DNA of 64,000 nucleotides from Nilaparvata lugens. Taxonomy: Eukaryota > Arthropoda > Insecta > Hemiptera > Delphacidae. This document shows, in pieces, positions 25,903-35,121 of the stretch. The notes below the pieces were generated by a model. It saw nothing but the letters and a program-made list of their open reading frames with translations. It ran no database searches and was not told the origin of the DNA. The translations under genes and the position numbers were made by a program. The number at the start of each line of letters is the position of its first letter. Positions within the stretch are counted from its first letter, which is position 1. The stretch is taken from the NCBI RefSeq assembly GCF_014356525.2, contig NC_052518.1, forward strand, positions 25,755,160-25,819,159. Reading direction: 5' to 3'.

Positions 25903-25993
25903 CTATTTATTTTAGGTAAAGGTTACATAAGTTTCAATCAAAAATATTCTATTTATTTTAGGTAAAGGTTACATAAGTTTCAATCAAAAATTA
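25903..25993. repeat. Tandem duplication, 46-bp period
   Basis: CTATTTATTTTAGGTAAAGG... is repeated at 25903 and 25949, nearly perfectly, in the 3' region of the hAT element. No function is apparent. Confidence 0.85.
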
Positions 25994-28050
25994 AGTTCTT
26001 GTATTTTAAATGTATGTGTGTTTTTGTATTTGTGTTTAAAGTACAGCCAACCTCTTTAAAAAATAATTTAAGTAGTATTGAATGAAACTATTGTAGCCTA
26101 AATAACAGAATTCTGAGATAAAGAATTGCTGAAAACTGTCTTTAAAAAACATGACATGAAAAATTGACATTAGAATGTAAAGTAAACAGAATTTGAGGCT
26201 TTACCTGAAACTTTTATCCTTAGATGAGAAAACAGAACAGTTTGTCCTTAGAAGAGTGCAAAACTGGATCTTCTGACTGGATTCCTCTTAATGAACTCGT
26301 TGATGACTTGACAAATGTCTATTTCTTCCAAAATATCTTGATGAGCATGAGTTATCGTTAAGTTGTTGAGTCTTTTCTGTCCCATTGTAGCTCTAAGGTA
26401 GGTTTTGAGGCGGCGCAGGGCACTAAATGAACGTTCGTTAGTTGCTGATGTCACCGGCACAACTTGAAGCAGTTTCAAGCCTTTCACAAGTTCTGGTAAC
26501 ATTTCCTTCACACTGGGTTCTAGTTCAAAGTACTTTTTAACATCATTCAACGTACGAAGTTGCAGCTTCTTTTGTTTGGAAATGTCACTTAACATTGACA
26601 AATGTAAGAATAATCTGTCAGTGTCCAGATCATTTTGAAAAAACTCTTTAGAGCGTGTCATATCACTTTTTTGTCCTTCATTTAAAACAGACAGACACTC
26701 CCTTTCCACTGCAATGACCTTTGACAGTCCTGTTGCATCAAATCTGCTGGCAATCTGCTGGCAACACAAGACCTCACAGTTTCACAAATTTCAATGTATT
26801 TGATTTTAAAAAATTCAGCTGGTGTGTTGAATGTGTGGGGTGCTCCAGCCTCCTTGTTTTCATACCGTTGAGGAATGCGGCGTTTTCTTGCTAGTTCCGG
26901 TTCAGCTACTGATGGTGGCTTCACTGATAGGCAAAACTTCCAGAAGTCCTCAAACCCTCCATGCTTTTCTTCCAAAATACAGACTAGGTTAATAAACATA
27001 TCTTCTAAATCAGTTACGCTCAAATCAGGTGATTGAACTTTGCGATTTACCTCTTCAACTGGGTTCATTACATAGCAATAAACCTGTAAAAGGAAATAAG
27101 TCTTGAAAGTCAGCATTGATTCCAAAAAGCCTGCACATTTATAACCTGCTTCGTTCTTATCCGAGGAAGAGATGGTTTCAAACAACTCCAAAATATTTTC
27201 ATAATTCTTCAAGATTTGTTGCACACTTGATGCTCTCATTGTCCATCGAGTTGGGCAAAGTGGTCGAATTCCTGATGTATCATGTAGAACGGTAGCATTG
27301 GCACTGATTACACTTCTGAATAGTTCCATCCTTTTTGGGGATTCTCTAATATTATTAATTAGATCCTTTGCAAGGTTCATAATGTCTCTCATACAAGTCA
27401 GGCACCGAAGACTGTCTTCAACTGCTAAATTAAGACTGTGTGCAGTACAGTGGACGAAAATGGTCTGATGTTGCAAGTTTAAAATTAACTTTTGCAGTCC
27501 ATTAAACTTTCCGCTCATATTAGAAGCACCATCGTAGCACTGTCCTCTCAATTTTCCAATGGGCAAATCCAAACGTAACAAAATGTCATTGACAATAGTA
27601 AACAAAGTTTTAGAATCAGTGTTTGGCGTTTCATATAATCCAATAAAATCTTCATTGGTGGTCAAATCATCATTTACTGTCCTAATACAAAATGATACTT
27701 GTTTGTGGATCGAAACATCACTTGTTTCATCCACCATGATGGAAAAGTGTTCACATTTTTTAATGTTAGATAAGACCGACCGCAGAACAGACTGACCTAG
27801 CAAATCGATTATATCATTTTGAATATCATGGGATGTCCATTTAAAACCTGAACGATTTAGCCAGTCTTTTAATTCCGGGACATCTTCTTTCCTGAGTTCC
27901 AATAGTTGCAAAAAATTCGAGTTTTTGTCTTCATGGCCTCTAATTGCTAGACCTTGTCTACATAGGAATTTCATAGTTGTGAAAATAGCAGTTAGCGCTA
28001 ACCGGGCTTTTTTCATGTCATTATCTATTTGCTCATTTAACTGGGCAGCT

Positions 28051-28147
28051 TGTCACGTTATTCTTTATATTTAAATAACGATTAGCCTCCTGCTTGGCAT
28101 CAGTCGGTGGAGCATGAAATATTTGATATATAATTTTATAAAATTAT
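28051..28147 (-). repeat. 3' LTR remnant
   Basis: It is nearly identical to 31763-31856, with one substitution (GGTGGAGC versus GGTAGAGC) and a small indel at the inner edge. It is the terminal part of the LTR only. The upstream ~1.9 kb is missing. Confidence 0.8.
28095..28119 (+). repeat. tRNA A-box-like sequence at LTR end
   Basis: CATCAGTCGGTGGAGCATGA (and GTCGGTAGAGCATGA in the other LTR at about 31811) closely matches the D-arm and A-box of tRNA-Lys-type genes, antisense to the element. No B-box follows. It may be a fossil SINE head or chance. Confidence 0.35.
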
Positions 28148-28548
28148 AATATTATAATTATAATTATTATATTGTTTATAATTCTAGTTACACCAATAAA
28201 CGACTTTATAATATAAAGCTTCCAATCATCTTCATCCGATACTTTCCACTTAAATTCATTATTAGGCTTCATCATCATAATAAACAATTCAATAATATAA
28301 CACTTCCAATCAACACTAATAAATTCTTTCAACAATAACATGGTCTTAATTATAGCATCACTTTTCAATATTATCACAGCCATTATAACAAACATTACAC
28401 ACCATATCAAAACATTTATCATCTTTTTAATAGCATAATCTCTCATCATATAATAACTATTTACTTCCTTTTTATTTACATTATTTCTTACTTCTTTCAC
28501 TCTTCTTATACACTGTTTATCCTTCATATATCTCCATAAGTAGTCCAC
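28144..28548 (-). CDS. Small ORF with one predicted membrane segment
   Basis: A 134-codon frame overlaps the end of the basic-tail ORF in another register. It has a hydrophobic stretch (VLIWCVMFVIMAVIILK) and a basic N-terminus. It ends near the 3' LTR remnant in AT-rich low-complexity sequence. It could be a remnant of an env-like or accessory frame, or simply an open frame in AT-rich DNA. I do not recognise it. Confidence 0.25.
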   Translation of the reverse strand: MDYLWRYMKDKQCIRRVKEVRNNVNKKEVNSYYMMRDYAIKKMINVLIWCVMFVIMAVIILKSDAIIKTMLLLKEFISVDWKCYIIELFIMMMKPNNEFKWKVSDEDDWKLYIIKSFIGVTRIINNIIIIIIIL

Positions 28549-29813
28549 TCCATTATTTTCCCGGCATGAATCAATAGTTGCTTTGTTACCAGTTCCATTT
28601 TTGTTCCAATCCTTTGGCCCTTATTCCGGTCACATCGCTGATTGGCTCTCTTGAAGCGTTTGTGCCGCGGATGCATGCCGTCGGTCTCCTGTCCTCCATC
28701 CTGGTGTTGGTCCGGTGTCCTCTTCGGGCGTTTAAAACGTGCATGCGGCCGGTATGCGCGCGCGCGGTTCCTCCTTTGTTTCTTCTTCTGCCTCCGGGCC
28801 TTGCGGTGCTGGTACCTCTTCTCCCGAATGCCGTCCTCTCCGTCCTGATGTCGGCCGTCTGGTGTCCTCCTCGGGCGATTGCGTCTCCGGGCCTTGCGGT
28901 GGTCGCTCCTCTTGTCCGGTAGTCCGTCCTCTCGTTCTTCCATCTTGGGGTCCTTTGTCTGCTTCGGTGGGGTCGATTGATGTAGATGCATAGGTCCTGT
29001 GCGCGGATCTGATACATTTTCAATTTGTTCTGTATTCACCAACTCTTTAATTATAGCATGATCCTGGTGGCTGTTGGTGTTCTCCGGCGGTGAGGGATCT
29101 TCGGTAGGGAACAGGATGCTTAATAGAGGTTGATGCTTTCGGGGTGTTTTAATTGCATTGTTGGCGGCGGTTTTTGGTGGTGATTTATCAGGTGTTGGGT
29201 TCTGTGTTCTTTGTTGGTTTAATCCTGTTGCATGCGCTAATGTATAATTTGTGCTTACTTGTTGAGGTGGTGGTTTGTAATTTCTGTTATAATTATTCTG
29301 AATGTAACCATTATTTGAGTTTAATCGATCACGGCCATCATAGCAATTCCTGCGGTTGCTCTGATGGGCGTAATGATTAGTTGTGTGATTTTGAAAATTT
29401 TCATTATTCCAGTTACTATTTTGCTTGTGCTCATAGCAGCATTCAAGTTGAGGGGCAGATCGGTAGTGATCATATGATACCGGTTCATAATTTTGGCTGG
29501 TATACTGATTACTTTTTGAGTTATGTTGATTCCATGTGTATCTTTGGTCTGATCGGTGGTTTGACATTGCCATCACAGACTGTATGCTATATAAATGATT
29601 TATTAGCTGTTTGCAATCAGTAATGGTTTGTGTGGTGAGTGCCATTCTAACTTGATATGGTAGTTTCTTCAGAATAATACTTGCTAATGCCGATTCGTTA
29701 ATGGGCTCGCTCAATTGAGAATTTTTGAACTGTAGGGCAGTGACGAAAGTGGTACATGCACCGTCTAAGTTAGGGTTGAAATCACATGATATGATGTCCG
29801 CTAGCACGTCCAA
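28524..29813 (-). CDS. Gag-like protein, C-terminal part with Arg-rich tail
   Basis: The frame is 429 codons. It begins with the rest of a capsid-like domain (LADIISCDF...LKKLPYQVRMAL). An Asn/Tyr/Gln-rich middle follows, then a strongly basic Arg/Lys-rich tail (about residues 280-400). The tail is encoded by a GC-rich stretch with internal repeats (RKARRRNRPRRTPDG, RKARRQKKKQRRN). No CCHC zinc knuckle is seen, so the basic tail may be the nucleic-acid-binding part. It overlaps the preceding frame slightly in another register, so one protein was probably split by an indel or a programmed frameshift. Confidence 0.6.
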   Translation of the reverse strand: MDVLADIISCDFNPNLDGACTTFVTALQFKNSQLSEPINESALASIILKKLPYQVRMALTTQTITDCKQLINHLYSIQSVMAMSNHRSDQRYTWNQHNSKSNQYTSQNYEPVSYDHYRSAPQLECCYEHKQNSNWNNENFQNHTTNHYAHQSNRRNCYDGRDRLNSNNGYIQNNYNRNYKPPPQQVSTNYTLAHATGLNQQRTQNPTPDKSPPKTAANNAIKTPRKHQPLLSILFPTEDPSPPENTNSHQDHAIIKELVNTEQIENVSDPRTGPMHLHQSTPPKQTKDPKMEEREDGLPDKRSDHRKARRRNRPRRTPDGRHQDGEDGIREKRYQHRKARRQKKKQRRNRARAYRPHARFKRPKRTPDQHQDGGQETDGMHPRHKRFKRANQRCDRNKGQRIGTKMELVTKQLLIHAGKIMEWTTYGDI

Positions 29814-30778
29814 CTGTTACTTCTGCTCCAATACTGTTCCAGGAAGACAGCTACAAACTCATCCAATGATGTAAATTCATTGGCTCTACTCCGAAAGAAC
29901 ATCAGGGGTTCGCCAATTAATAAACTAGTCAAATGAAGATGCCACATGCTCCAAGAGGTAGGTGCAAGAGTTTGTACTAATTTTATCTGATCAATGAATG
30001 GTTGAGGTTGCAAATGGCGATCAGTATTATCAAATTTACCCAGTCCTTGCAATATACTATGTGAGTTGATGTTATCTGCTTGAATTCCTTGAGGTCGTTG
30101 TTGGATATAATTTTCTAATACTGTTATTTTCTCCTGTGCCATCTGCCATTGACTATTATGTGTAATTTTATTAGCATTTACTTCTTGATCTAATTGAGTC
30201 AGAGTGGATTTTTGAATTAGTAGAGTTCCGTTTAAAGCCTTACAGGTTTCTGTGTTCTGATTGATACTACCTTGCAGTTGGTTCATTTTTGTGGACATAT
30301 TAATCTGTTTATTTTGTATATCTTTAATACTGTTAATATTTTTATCAACTGTAGTTGTCAAATTTTGATTGGCAACGGTAATTTGTTTGTTGATTTCTTG
30401 ATGGCAATCGGCCTTAATGTTAGTTGTTAAATCCAGAATAGGTGTAGTGATTTGTGTGGTTAAGTTATCTATCCTTTCATTTAGTTCACAGGTAACCGTA
30501 TCCAACCTTTCCGATAATCCTGCCGTAACTTTATCCTGACTTTCTTTCTGTAGATTTATCATTGCTTTTAATTCTTCCCTATGATTCTCTACTTTACTCT
30601 CAATAGTATCTAACCGTCGTTCTACTGATTGTATAGCGCCTGCTGTCTCTTTCATGCCCTGTTCCACTGTTTGCTTATTTGCCTCTTTTATTGCCGCATT
30701 CTCTTTTTTAATCTCCTGCATCATGTTATCCATTGTGTTTTGTAACATAATATTGAACATACTGCTAGTTTGTTCCAT
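29801..30778 (-). CDS. Gag-like protein, N-terminal and capsid part
   Basis: The frame is 325 codons. The first ~230 residues form a long heptad-rich coiled coil (repeated VERRLDTIESKV, LTTNIKADCHQEINKQ types). The last ~90 (FDNTDRHLQPQPFIDQIKLV ... FTSLDEFVAVFLEQYW) resemble the capsid region of Ty3/gypsy Gag. The capsid is cut by a frameshift near 29815, and its expected continuation is the start of the next frame. Confidence 0.65.
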   Translation of the reverse strand: MEQTSSMFNIMLQNTMDNMMQEIKKENAAIKEANKQTVEQGMKETAGAIQSVERRLDTIESKVENHREELKAMINLQKESQDKVTAGLSERLDTVTCELNERIDNLTTQITTPILDLTTNIKADCHQEINKQITVANQNLTTTVDKNINSIKDIQNKQINMSTKMNQLQGSINQNTETCKALNGTLLIQKSTLTQLDQEVNANKITHNSQWQMAQEKITVLENYIQQRPQGIQADNINSHSILQGLGKFDNTDRHLQPQPFIDQIKLVQTLAPTSWSMWHLHLTSLLIGEPLMFFRSRANEFTSLDEFVAVFLEQYWSRSNSWTC

Positions 30779-30831
30779 TATTACCCTTTTAAATGGATCT
30801 AGCTCTGTGACTGAAAATATACTTTGTTTGC

Positions 30832-31098
30832 TCAGATGTGAGATGCGGGATTGGTTGGATTTGCCTCTGGAGATGCGGGTTGTGCAGGCTGCTCCTCGCC
30901 CCCTTCGAAGTTGATCTCTGCTATCCGTTGATTCAATTGCATGTCAGCGGCGTCGATTCGAGTGGATGATAGAGGTTGCAGACCTTGTGGATCGAAGACT
31001 ATCGACCCAACACTTCCTGGTTCCCTTTCTCGTGGCGTATTGGCATCTACCATGGTGGGGTTGATGTGCTGGGAGTCAACAAAGTGGGATCTGTGCAA
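30832..31098 (-). CDS. Gag-like leader ORF
   Basis: An 88-codon frame (MHRSHFVDSQHINPTMVDAN...) is the first open frame after the 5' LTR. It contains a Glu/Pro-rich C-terminal part (GGEEQPAQPASPEANPT). No domain is recognised. It lies in a different frame from the next ORF, so either it is a separate small protein or a frameshift has split gag. Confidence 0.4.
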   Translation of the reverse strand: MHRSHFVDSQHINPTMVDANTPREREPGSVGSIVFDPQGLQPLSSTRIDAADMQLNQRIAEINFEGGEEQPAQPASPEANPTNPASHI

Positions 31099-31762
31099 CC
31101 GCCATACATATATGAAACTTCAGAGTTTGTGGGAGTGTGATTCATTGTGTCAAATGTGATAAATGCTAATTAAAAAAGTGATGAATAATATGTAAAAAAT
31201 GCTTAAAAAAGAGACACAAACCGGGACTTACAGTGAAACAGTTATGTGCAAAGTGTTTGGATATCCAAAAATAAGGTATTTATACTTAAGTTTTTTATAA
31301 TGCTCTAGCGCCCCAATATTGAATATTGATTCCTGACTAGTTTACAGACTGTGACTTATTTTCCAACGGCTTATACATAATATATTCTTGACTAGAAAGT
31401 AATAGCAGTTTAGGCTTATAAAATATGATCTCTCTCTATAAAATATATTTTTTACAATAACAATAATATAAAATTTTCTTTAAAACATATAATTTCTCTT
31501 TATTTAAAGCTATTGATTCCCCAAAAAGTAATACGAAATTTAATTCGCCTGTTTTCCTCAATACTCATATATCTATAGTTTCATTATCCATCCACGACAG
31601 ATTTCAATATGACTAGACCTGTCTTTAATTATTATCCTCAATATGGGTCTTGACTTAATTTCAAATAATTATTTAATGAGCTCAGCTCTCATCATCAGTC
31701 CCACGTTGGTACAGCATGTTTCATGTCGTATCCATGGCCTATCACGTTGGGCGACATGTTTC

Positions 31763-33764
31763 TGTCACGTTATTCTTTATATTTAAATAACGATTAGCCT
31801 CCTGCTTGGCATCAGTCGGTAGAGCATGAAATATTTGATATATAATTATAAAATTAGGTTGTGGTTTTTTAATAGGATTCAGTCTCATAAAAATCTTTAT
31901 AGGCCCAGGTATGAGCTTCCCCTATAATTCTTGTAATTCATTGAAAAATAAATATATATATATATATATATATATGGTACTTATCCTATAGTGTTGAGGA
32001 ATTAAAATAAATTGCACACCATAAACAATTTGATACATATATTAACAAATATTGCAAAAAATAGATCAAGGCAAAAAATATAAAGAGCGATAAAAATATA
32101 TAATATAAAAATAGAACAATAATCGAAATCAGTAAACTATCACAGGCTAAATATTATTCTCTAAATTTATAGCACGAAACGTTACCATGTGCTTTTATAT
32201 TTTAATCATATGCATCCTTTTGTATGTAGCTGCAATATAAGCTTGCTAATACTTGTCGACTTGGACAATTCTATTAAAAATAGGTTCCTTAAAATCAACT
32301 TGATAAATTGGCAACCAATAATCCAAATATATATATATATTAATTTCTCTAGTATCTAATAGATTTCTTTGTAATGAATATATATTTTATCTCAGGGTGC
32401 AAGATTCGGCACCTGATGGAATAAGTAGAGCAATTCATCTAGTGAATCAGAGCTACAACAAACTATCGCAAATTATATTGCAAAAATTAAAAATCATATG
32501 AATATGCATTAATAGCCTAGATTTTATACTTCTTTGATTTATTAGAATTTTCTGAAATGTACTGACTCATTACTCCTCTAATAAAATACCTTTAATACTA
32601 TATTTACTTGCGCAAGTATTTTTTATAATTCTTAATTTATAAGAAAACCCTTTCAACAAGCTAGCTTTGATTATTAGGTAATTTCGAAGCACTGAGGGCG
32701 CCCATCACTAATTCAATATTTCTCACTCATGTGTCGAAATCTTCTTATGAGCCGCTGATGTCGATCCAACTCCTGGTGGTCCTGGACTATGGTAGCCGGA
32801 GTCTTCTCTTCCAAGGGGTTACAAAATTATTTAAAAATGAAAATGACTTCTGCTTTATAAGAGCATCACAAAGTCTTATAAGAAATTTAATAATTCAAAC
32901 TAACTTTAGCTTTTCACAAGTTATAGCAAGGTATTACGCTCTATAATATTTAGGGACCTCTCATGGTGGCATTTGGCAGGCGAGTGATGGTTCTCCTTCC
33001 TCAATTTTACAATTCTTATTTCCGACTTTCAAATTTACATAAAATTTGAATATCCTAGTCCTCCACCATTAAAGGTTCAAATAGACCGTACTAAAATATT
33101 AAATTATTACTTATGTTGTATGTTTAATAATTTCTTTGCCTTTGGGCCATATCCATAACATAGACTATATAACAATTTTATACAAATTCTAATCATTTAT
33201 AGAAATATATATAAATATTTTTGAATTGGCATACTATTGCCGCCTATTAACTGCCATTATGTGATTGGTGCATGCAAATTGTTTCAGTATCCATGCGCTT
33301 GGTAACCTCCTATTTCCTGGATACATTTAATTATTTTTATTAGGTTTTTTTAAGTATGCCCACTACATGCTAGTTAATTTTCTATATATTACTATTTATT
33401 TCATGCATCATAATAGTTAGCCACGTGACCTTTTGTTCTTCCAAATTGCATACCATTTTGCCGCAATAGATCTCTGCCAAGGGGTTTGGTCAGATTCTAC
33501 GTTGCATGGCTCGGTCGATTGTTAGGTCGCCGATCACTGAATGTTTATGCCTAACCTCAATCTTCAATATTTTATATAATATTATATTTTAGCAAAAAAA
33601 TTATTTCAATTCCTTTTAGGCTATTGTACCGTTTAGCCAGGACAAGCTGATGCTATCTAATCTTTATGTTATCTCTTTGGCGATATTAGCCAGTTACTTT
33701 ACTCAGACCTATTAGTACTTCAGCTAGGGATTTTTATATCTACCCAAATTTCAAATATGTTACA
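31763..33764 (-). repeat. 5' LTR of the inserted gypsy-like element
   Basis: Bounded by TGTAACA at 33764 and GTGACA at 31763. The last ~95 bp match the 3' LTR remnant at 28051. The whole length aligns with the old LTR pieces at 4857-5756 and 35122-36075. It holds AT microsatellites near 31947 and 32326. No coding potential. Confidence 0.8.
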
Positions 33765-34782
33765 AGCTACACTTGAGTTTGAAACAGTTGACAATTTAAG
33801 AATACTCTTCTTGTGAACATTGGTAGTTTCATGAGTACAAAACTTTTCCAAGGCCCTTTTCCAGTTTGAAAAGCCGACAGAAGTAAAAGCATCTTCTCTC
33901 TTTAGAGTAAACTTAATAAGGCCTTTCGCTTCTGCATCTTTGCAAACTTTACAAAATGCTTTGTCAGTTTCATTTTCATATTCTAACCAAGAATATTTAG
34001 ATACCCATGACTTCTGAAAGGATCTTCCCTTACCGATTACCTTTTTATTGCTGTTCAAATCTAAACTGTCACTATTACTGGGACTGGCAGATGTTCCAGG
34101 TACCACTACAGATGATTCCAGTGCTGGGAGTGGTTTTGCGATCTCATCAACATGCGCTTTTTTAAATACAAACTTGTCCATATTGTATCACTTACAATAA
34201 TTCACTTGACACTTGATACTCCATCAATATTCACTGCTAATACTCAATCTCAATCACTCAATCACATCAATATAACGAAACACGATGTAAACTGAACTAA
34301 TAGGAACTGACTGCAAGTGTTTGTTTACAAGGGACGATGTCCCGTTTGACGCGGTTCCACTAGACAAAGATGGCGGTGCTACATCCCCTCCCTTGGCCGG
34401 CCGGGAGCAGTGACCTTGGCAAAAGTCATAGGCAACCTATTTATAGCTTGCTAACTGGTTGCAACTATAGAGCTACAAGTTGCGGGTTTTTTATTTTATG
34501 AAGTCTTTTGTCTTTACTTTCTAAACATTGAAATTGATTAATTTAAATTTTAAGGATGACAAGAATATTTAACAGTTATTAAAACACTGTTTTCTGTTTT
34601 CAATAATTCCGATACTTGGACAACTGTATACTTTTAACAGATTCTTTAAGTTAGACAATTGAAATTTTGGGGGGGCTCCGCCCCCCCAAAATTATTTTTG
34701 AGGGGGCTTGAGCCCACCCAGGCCTTATGGAGTTGGCGCCAGTGCATTGTGGGTCTATATCTCTTTAAGGTCTTTGGCTGAC

Positions 34783-34848
34783 TGTAACCAGTTCTCTTGC
34801 AAGAACGATGTGAAAACTGTTTGTGTCAATTGTAGTGAAGAAAACTAG
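34783..34848 (+). pseudogene. piggyBac transposase C-terminal Cys-rich end
   Basis: The frame reads CNQFSCKNDVKTVCVNC then a stop, giving the C-x4-C ... C-x2-C spacing of the Cys-rich C-terminal domain of piggyBac-type transposases. It lies 270 bp inside the 3' terminal repeat, a normal distance. The sequence upstream of the hAT insertion does not read on as transposase, so another insertion or deletion lies between. Confidence 0.5.
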
Positions 34849-35039
34849 AAAAGGACTCAAAATATGCACAATTCACAACTTTTAAATTTTTTGCTAAAAA
34901 TGTAAGTTTTTGTAATTCCTTTATAATATTTACTTGAATCTTAGAAATGTTATCAAAGTATTTTTTTTATGTAATATTAAGGTCTAAAGAATACATTTAT
35001 ATTATTTGTCAAATAAAGTTTAAAAAATTTCAATTAAAA

Positions 35040-35121
35040 ATCATTTTTTATTTTTGGGGCACCCAGTACCCCTGTGGATGGTTAGTGTAACAGAAATTGT
35101 GGTGTATGGATCCAGGGTTAA
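35040..35121 (-). repeat. piggyBac-like 3' terminal repeat and TTAA
   Basis: GGTGTATGGATCCAGGG (35101-35117) is the inverse of the 5' terminal repeat with one mismatch. TTAA follows at 35118. The subterminal GGGGCACCCAGTACCCC (35056) matches the 5' subterminal copy at 5931. Confidence 0.8.

Larger units (their letters stand above)
28051..33764 (-). mobile_element. gypsy-like LTR retroelement inserted in hAT transposase gene
   Basis: On the - strand the element begins TGTAACATATTTGAAATTTG at 33764 and ends AATAACGTGACA at 28051. AGCT is duplicated on both sides (28047-28050 and 33765-33768). The 5' LTR is about 2.0 kb (31763-33764). The 3' LTR survives as only about 97 bp. A sequence resembling a primer-binding site, TCGCCCAACGTG, lies just inside the 5' LTR. 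Gag-like frames follow, but no protease, reverse transcriptase or integrase is present, so pol and most of the 3' LTR were deleted or never present. A 4-bp duplication fits Ty3/gypsy integration. Confidence 0.85.
26248..34181 (-). pseudogene. hAT transposase (TTF zinc finger/ZMYM1-like), split by gypsy insertion
   Basis: Coding runs from ATG 34181 to 33765 and, after removing the 28051-33764 insert and one AGCT copy, resumes in frame at 28046 and ends at 26248; about 734 residues in all. The first part has a TTF-type zinc finger (SWVSKYSWLEY, FCKVC, H-x-x-x-x-x-H). The second has the hAT RNase-H core: D in VDETSD (about 27731), D in CYDGASNMSG (about 27530), the CTAHSLNL motif, and E in NERSFSALRRLKTYLR of the C-terminal dimerisation domain. 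Besides the insertion, an 11-bp duplication (26741-26762) shifts the frame. The catalytic residues survive, so inactivation looks fairly recent. Confidence 0.9.
25340..34744 (-). mobile_element. hAT-superfamily DNA transposon, complete ends
   Basis: The termini CATGGGCGCCGACT and CACTGGCGCCAACT (inverted) extend into a shared GGGTGGGCTCAA block about 30 bp in. The 8-bp duplication CATTGTGG flanks both ends exactly (25332-25339 and 34745-34752), the size expected for hAT elements. The transposase gene is read leftward and is split by a gypsy-like retroelement. Without that insert the element would be about 3.7 kb. It lies inside the expanded piggyBac span. Confidence 0.92.
5757..35121 (+). mobile_element. 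piggyBac-like element expanded to 29 kb by nested insertions
   Basis: TTAA at 5757-5760 is followed by the terminal repeat CCCTGGAACCATACACC. At the other end the inverted copy, with one mismatch, finishes at 35117 and is followed by TTAA at 35118-35121. Related subterminal motifs ending GGTTAGTG occur at 5931-5964 and 35058-35088. A transposase relic lies inside the left end and a cysteine-rich transposase C-terminus inside the right end. Left and right flanks are the two halves of one LTR, which argues for a single insertion, although piggyBac elements are normally only 2-3 kb. The rest of the interior is later insertions and unresolved sequence. Confidence 0.7.

Noticed and set aside
28578..29023. 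Several + strand frames and an alternative - strand frame in the GC-rich gag region
   Set aside because: High GC removes stops in all frames. The frame continuous with capsid-like sequence is the better choice.
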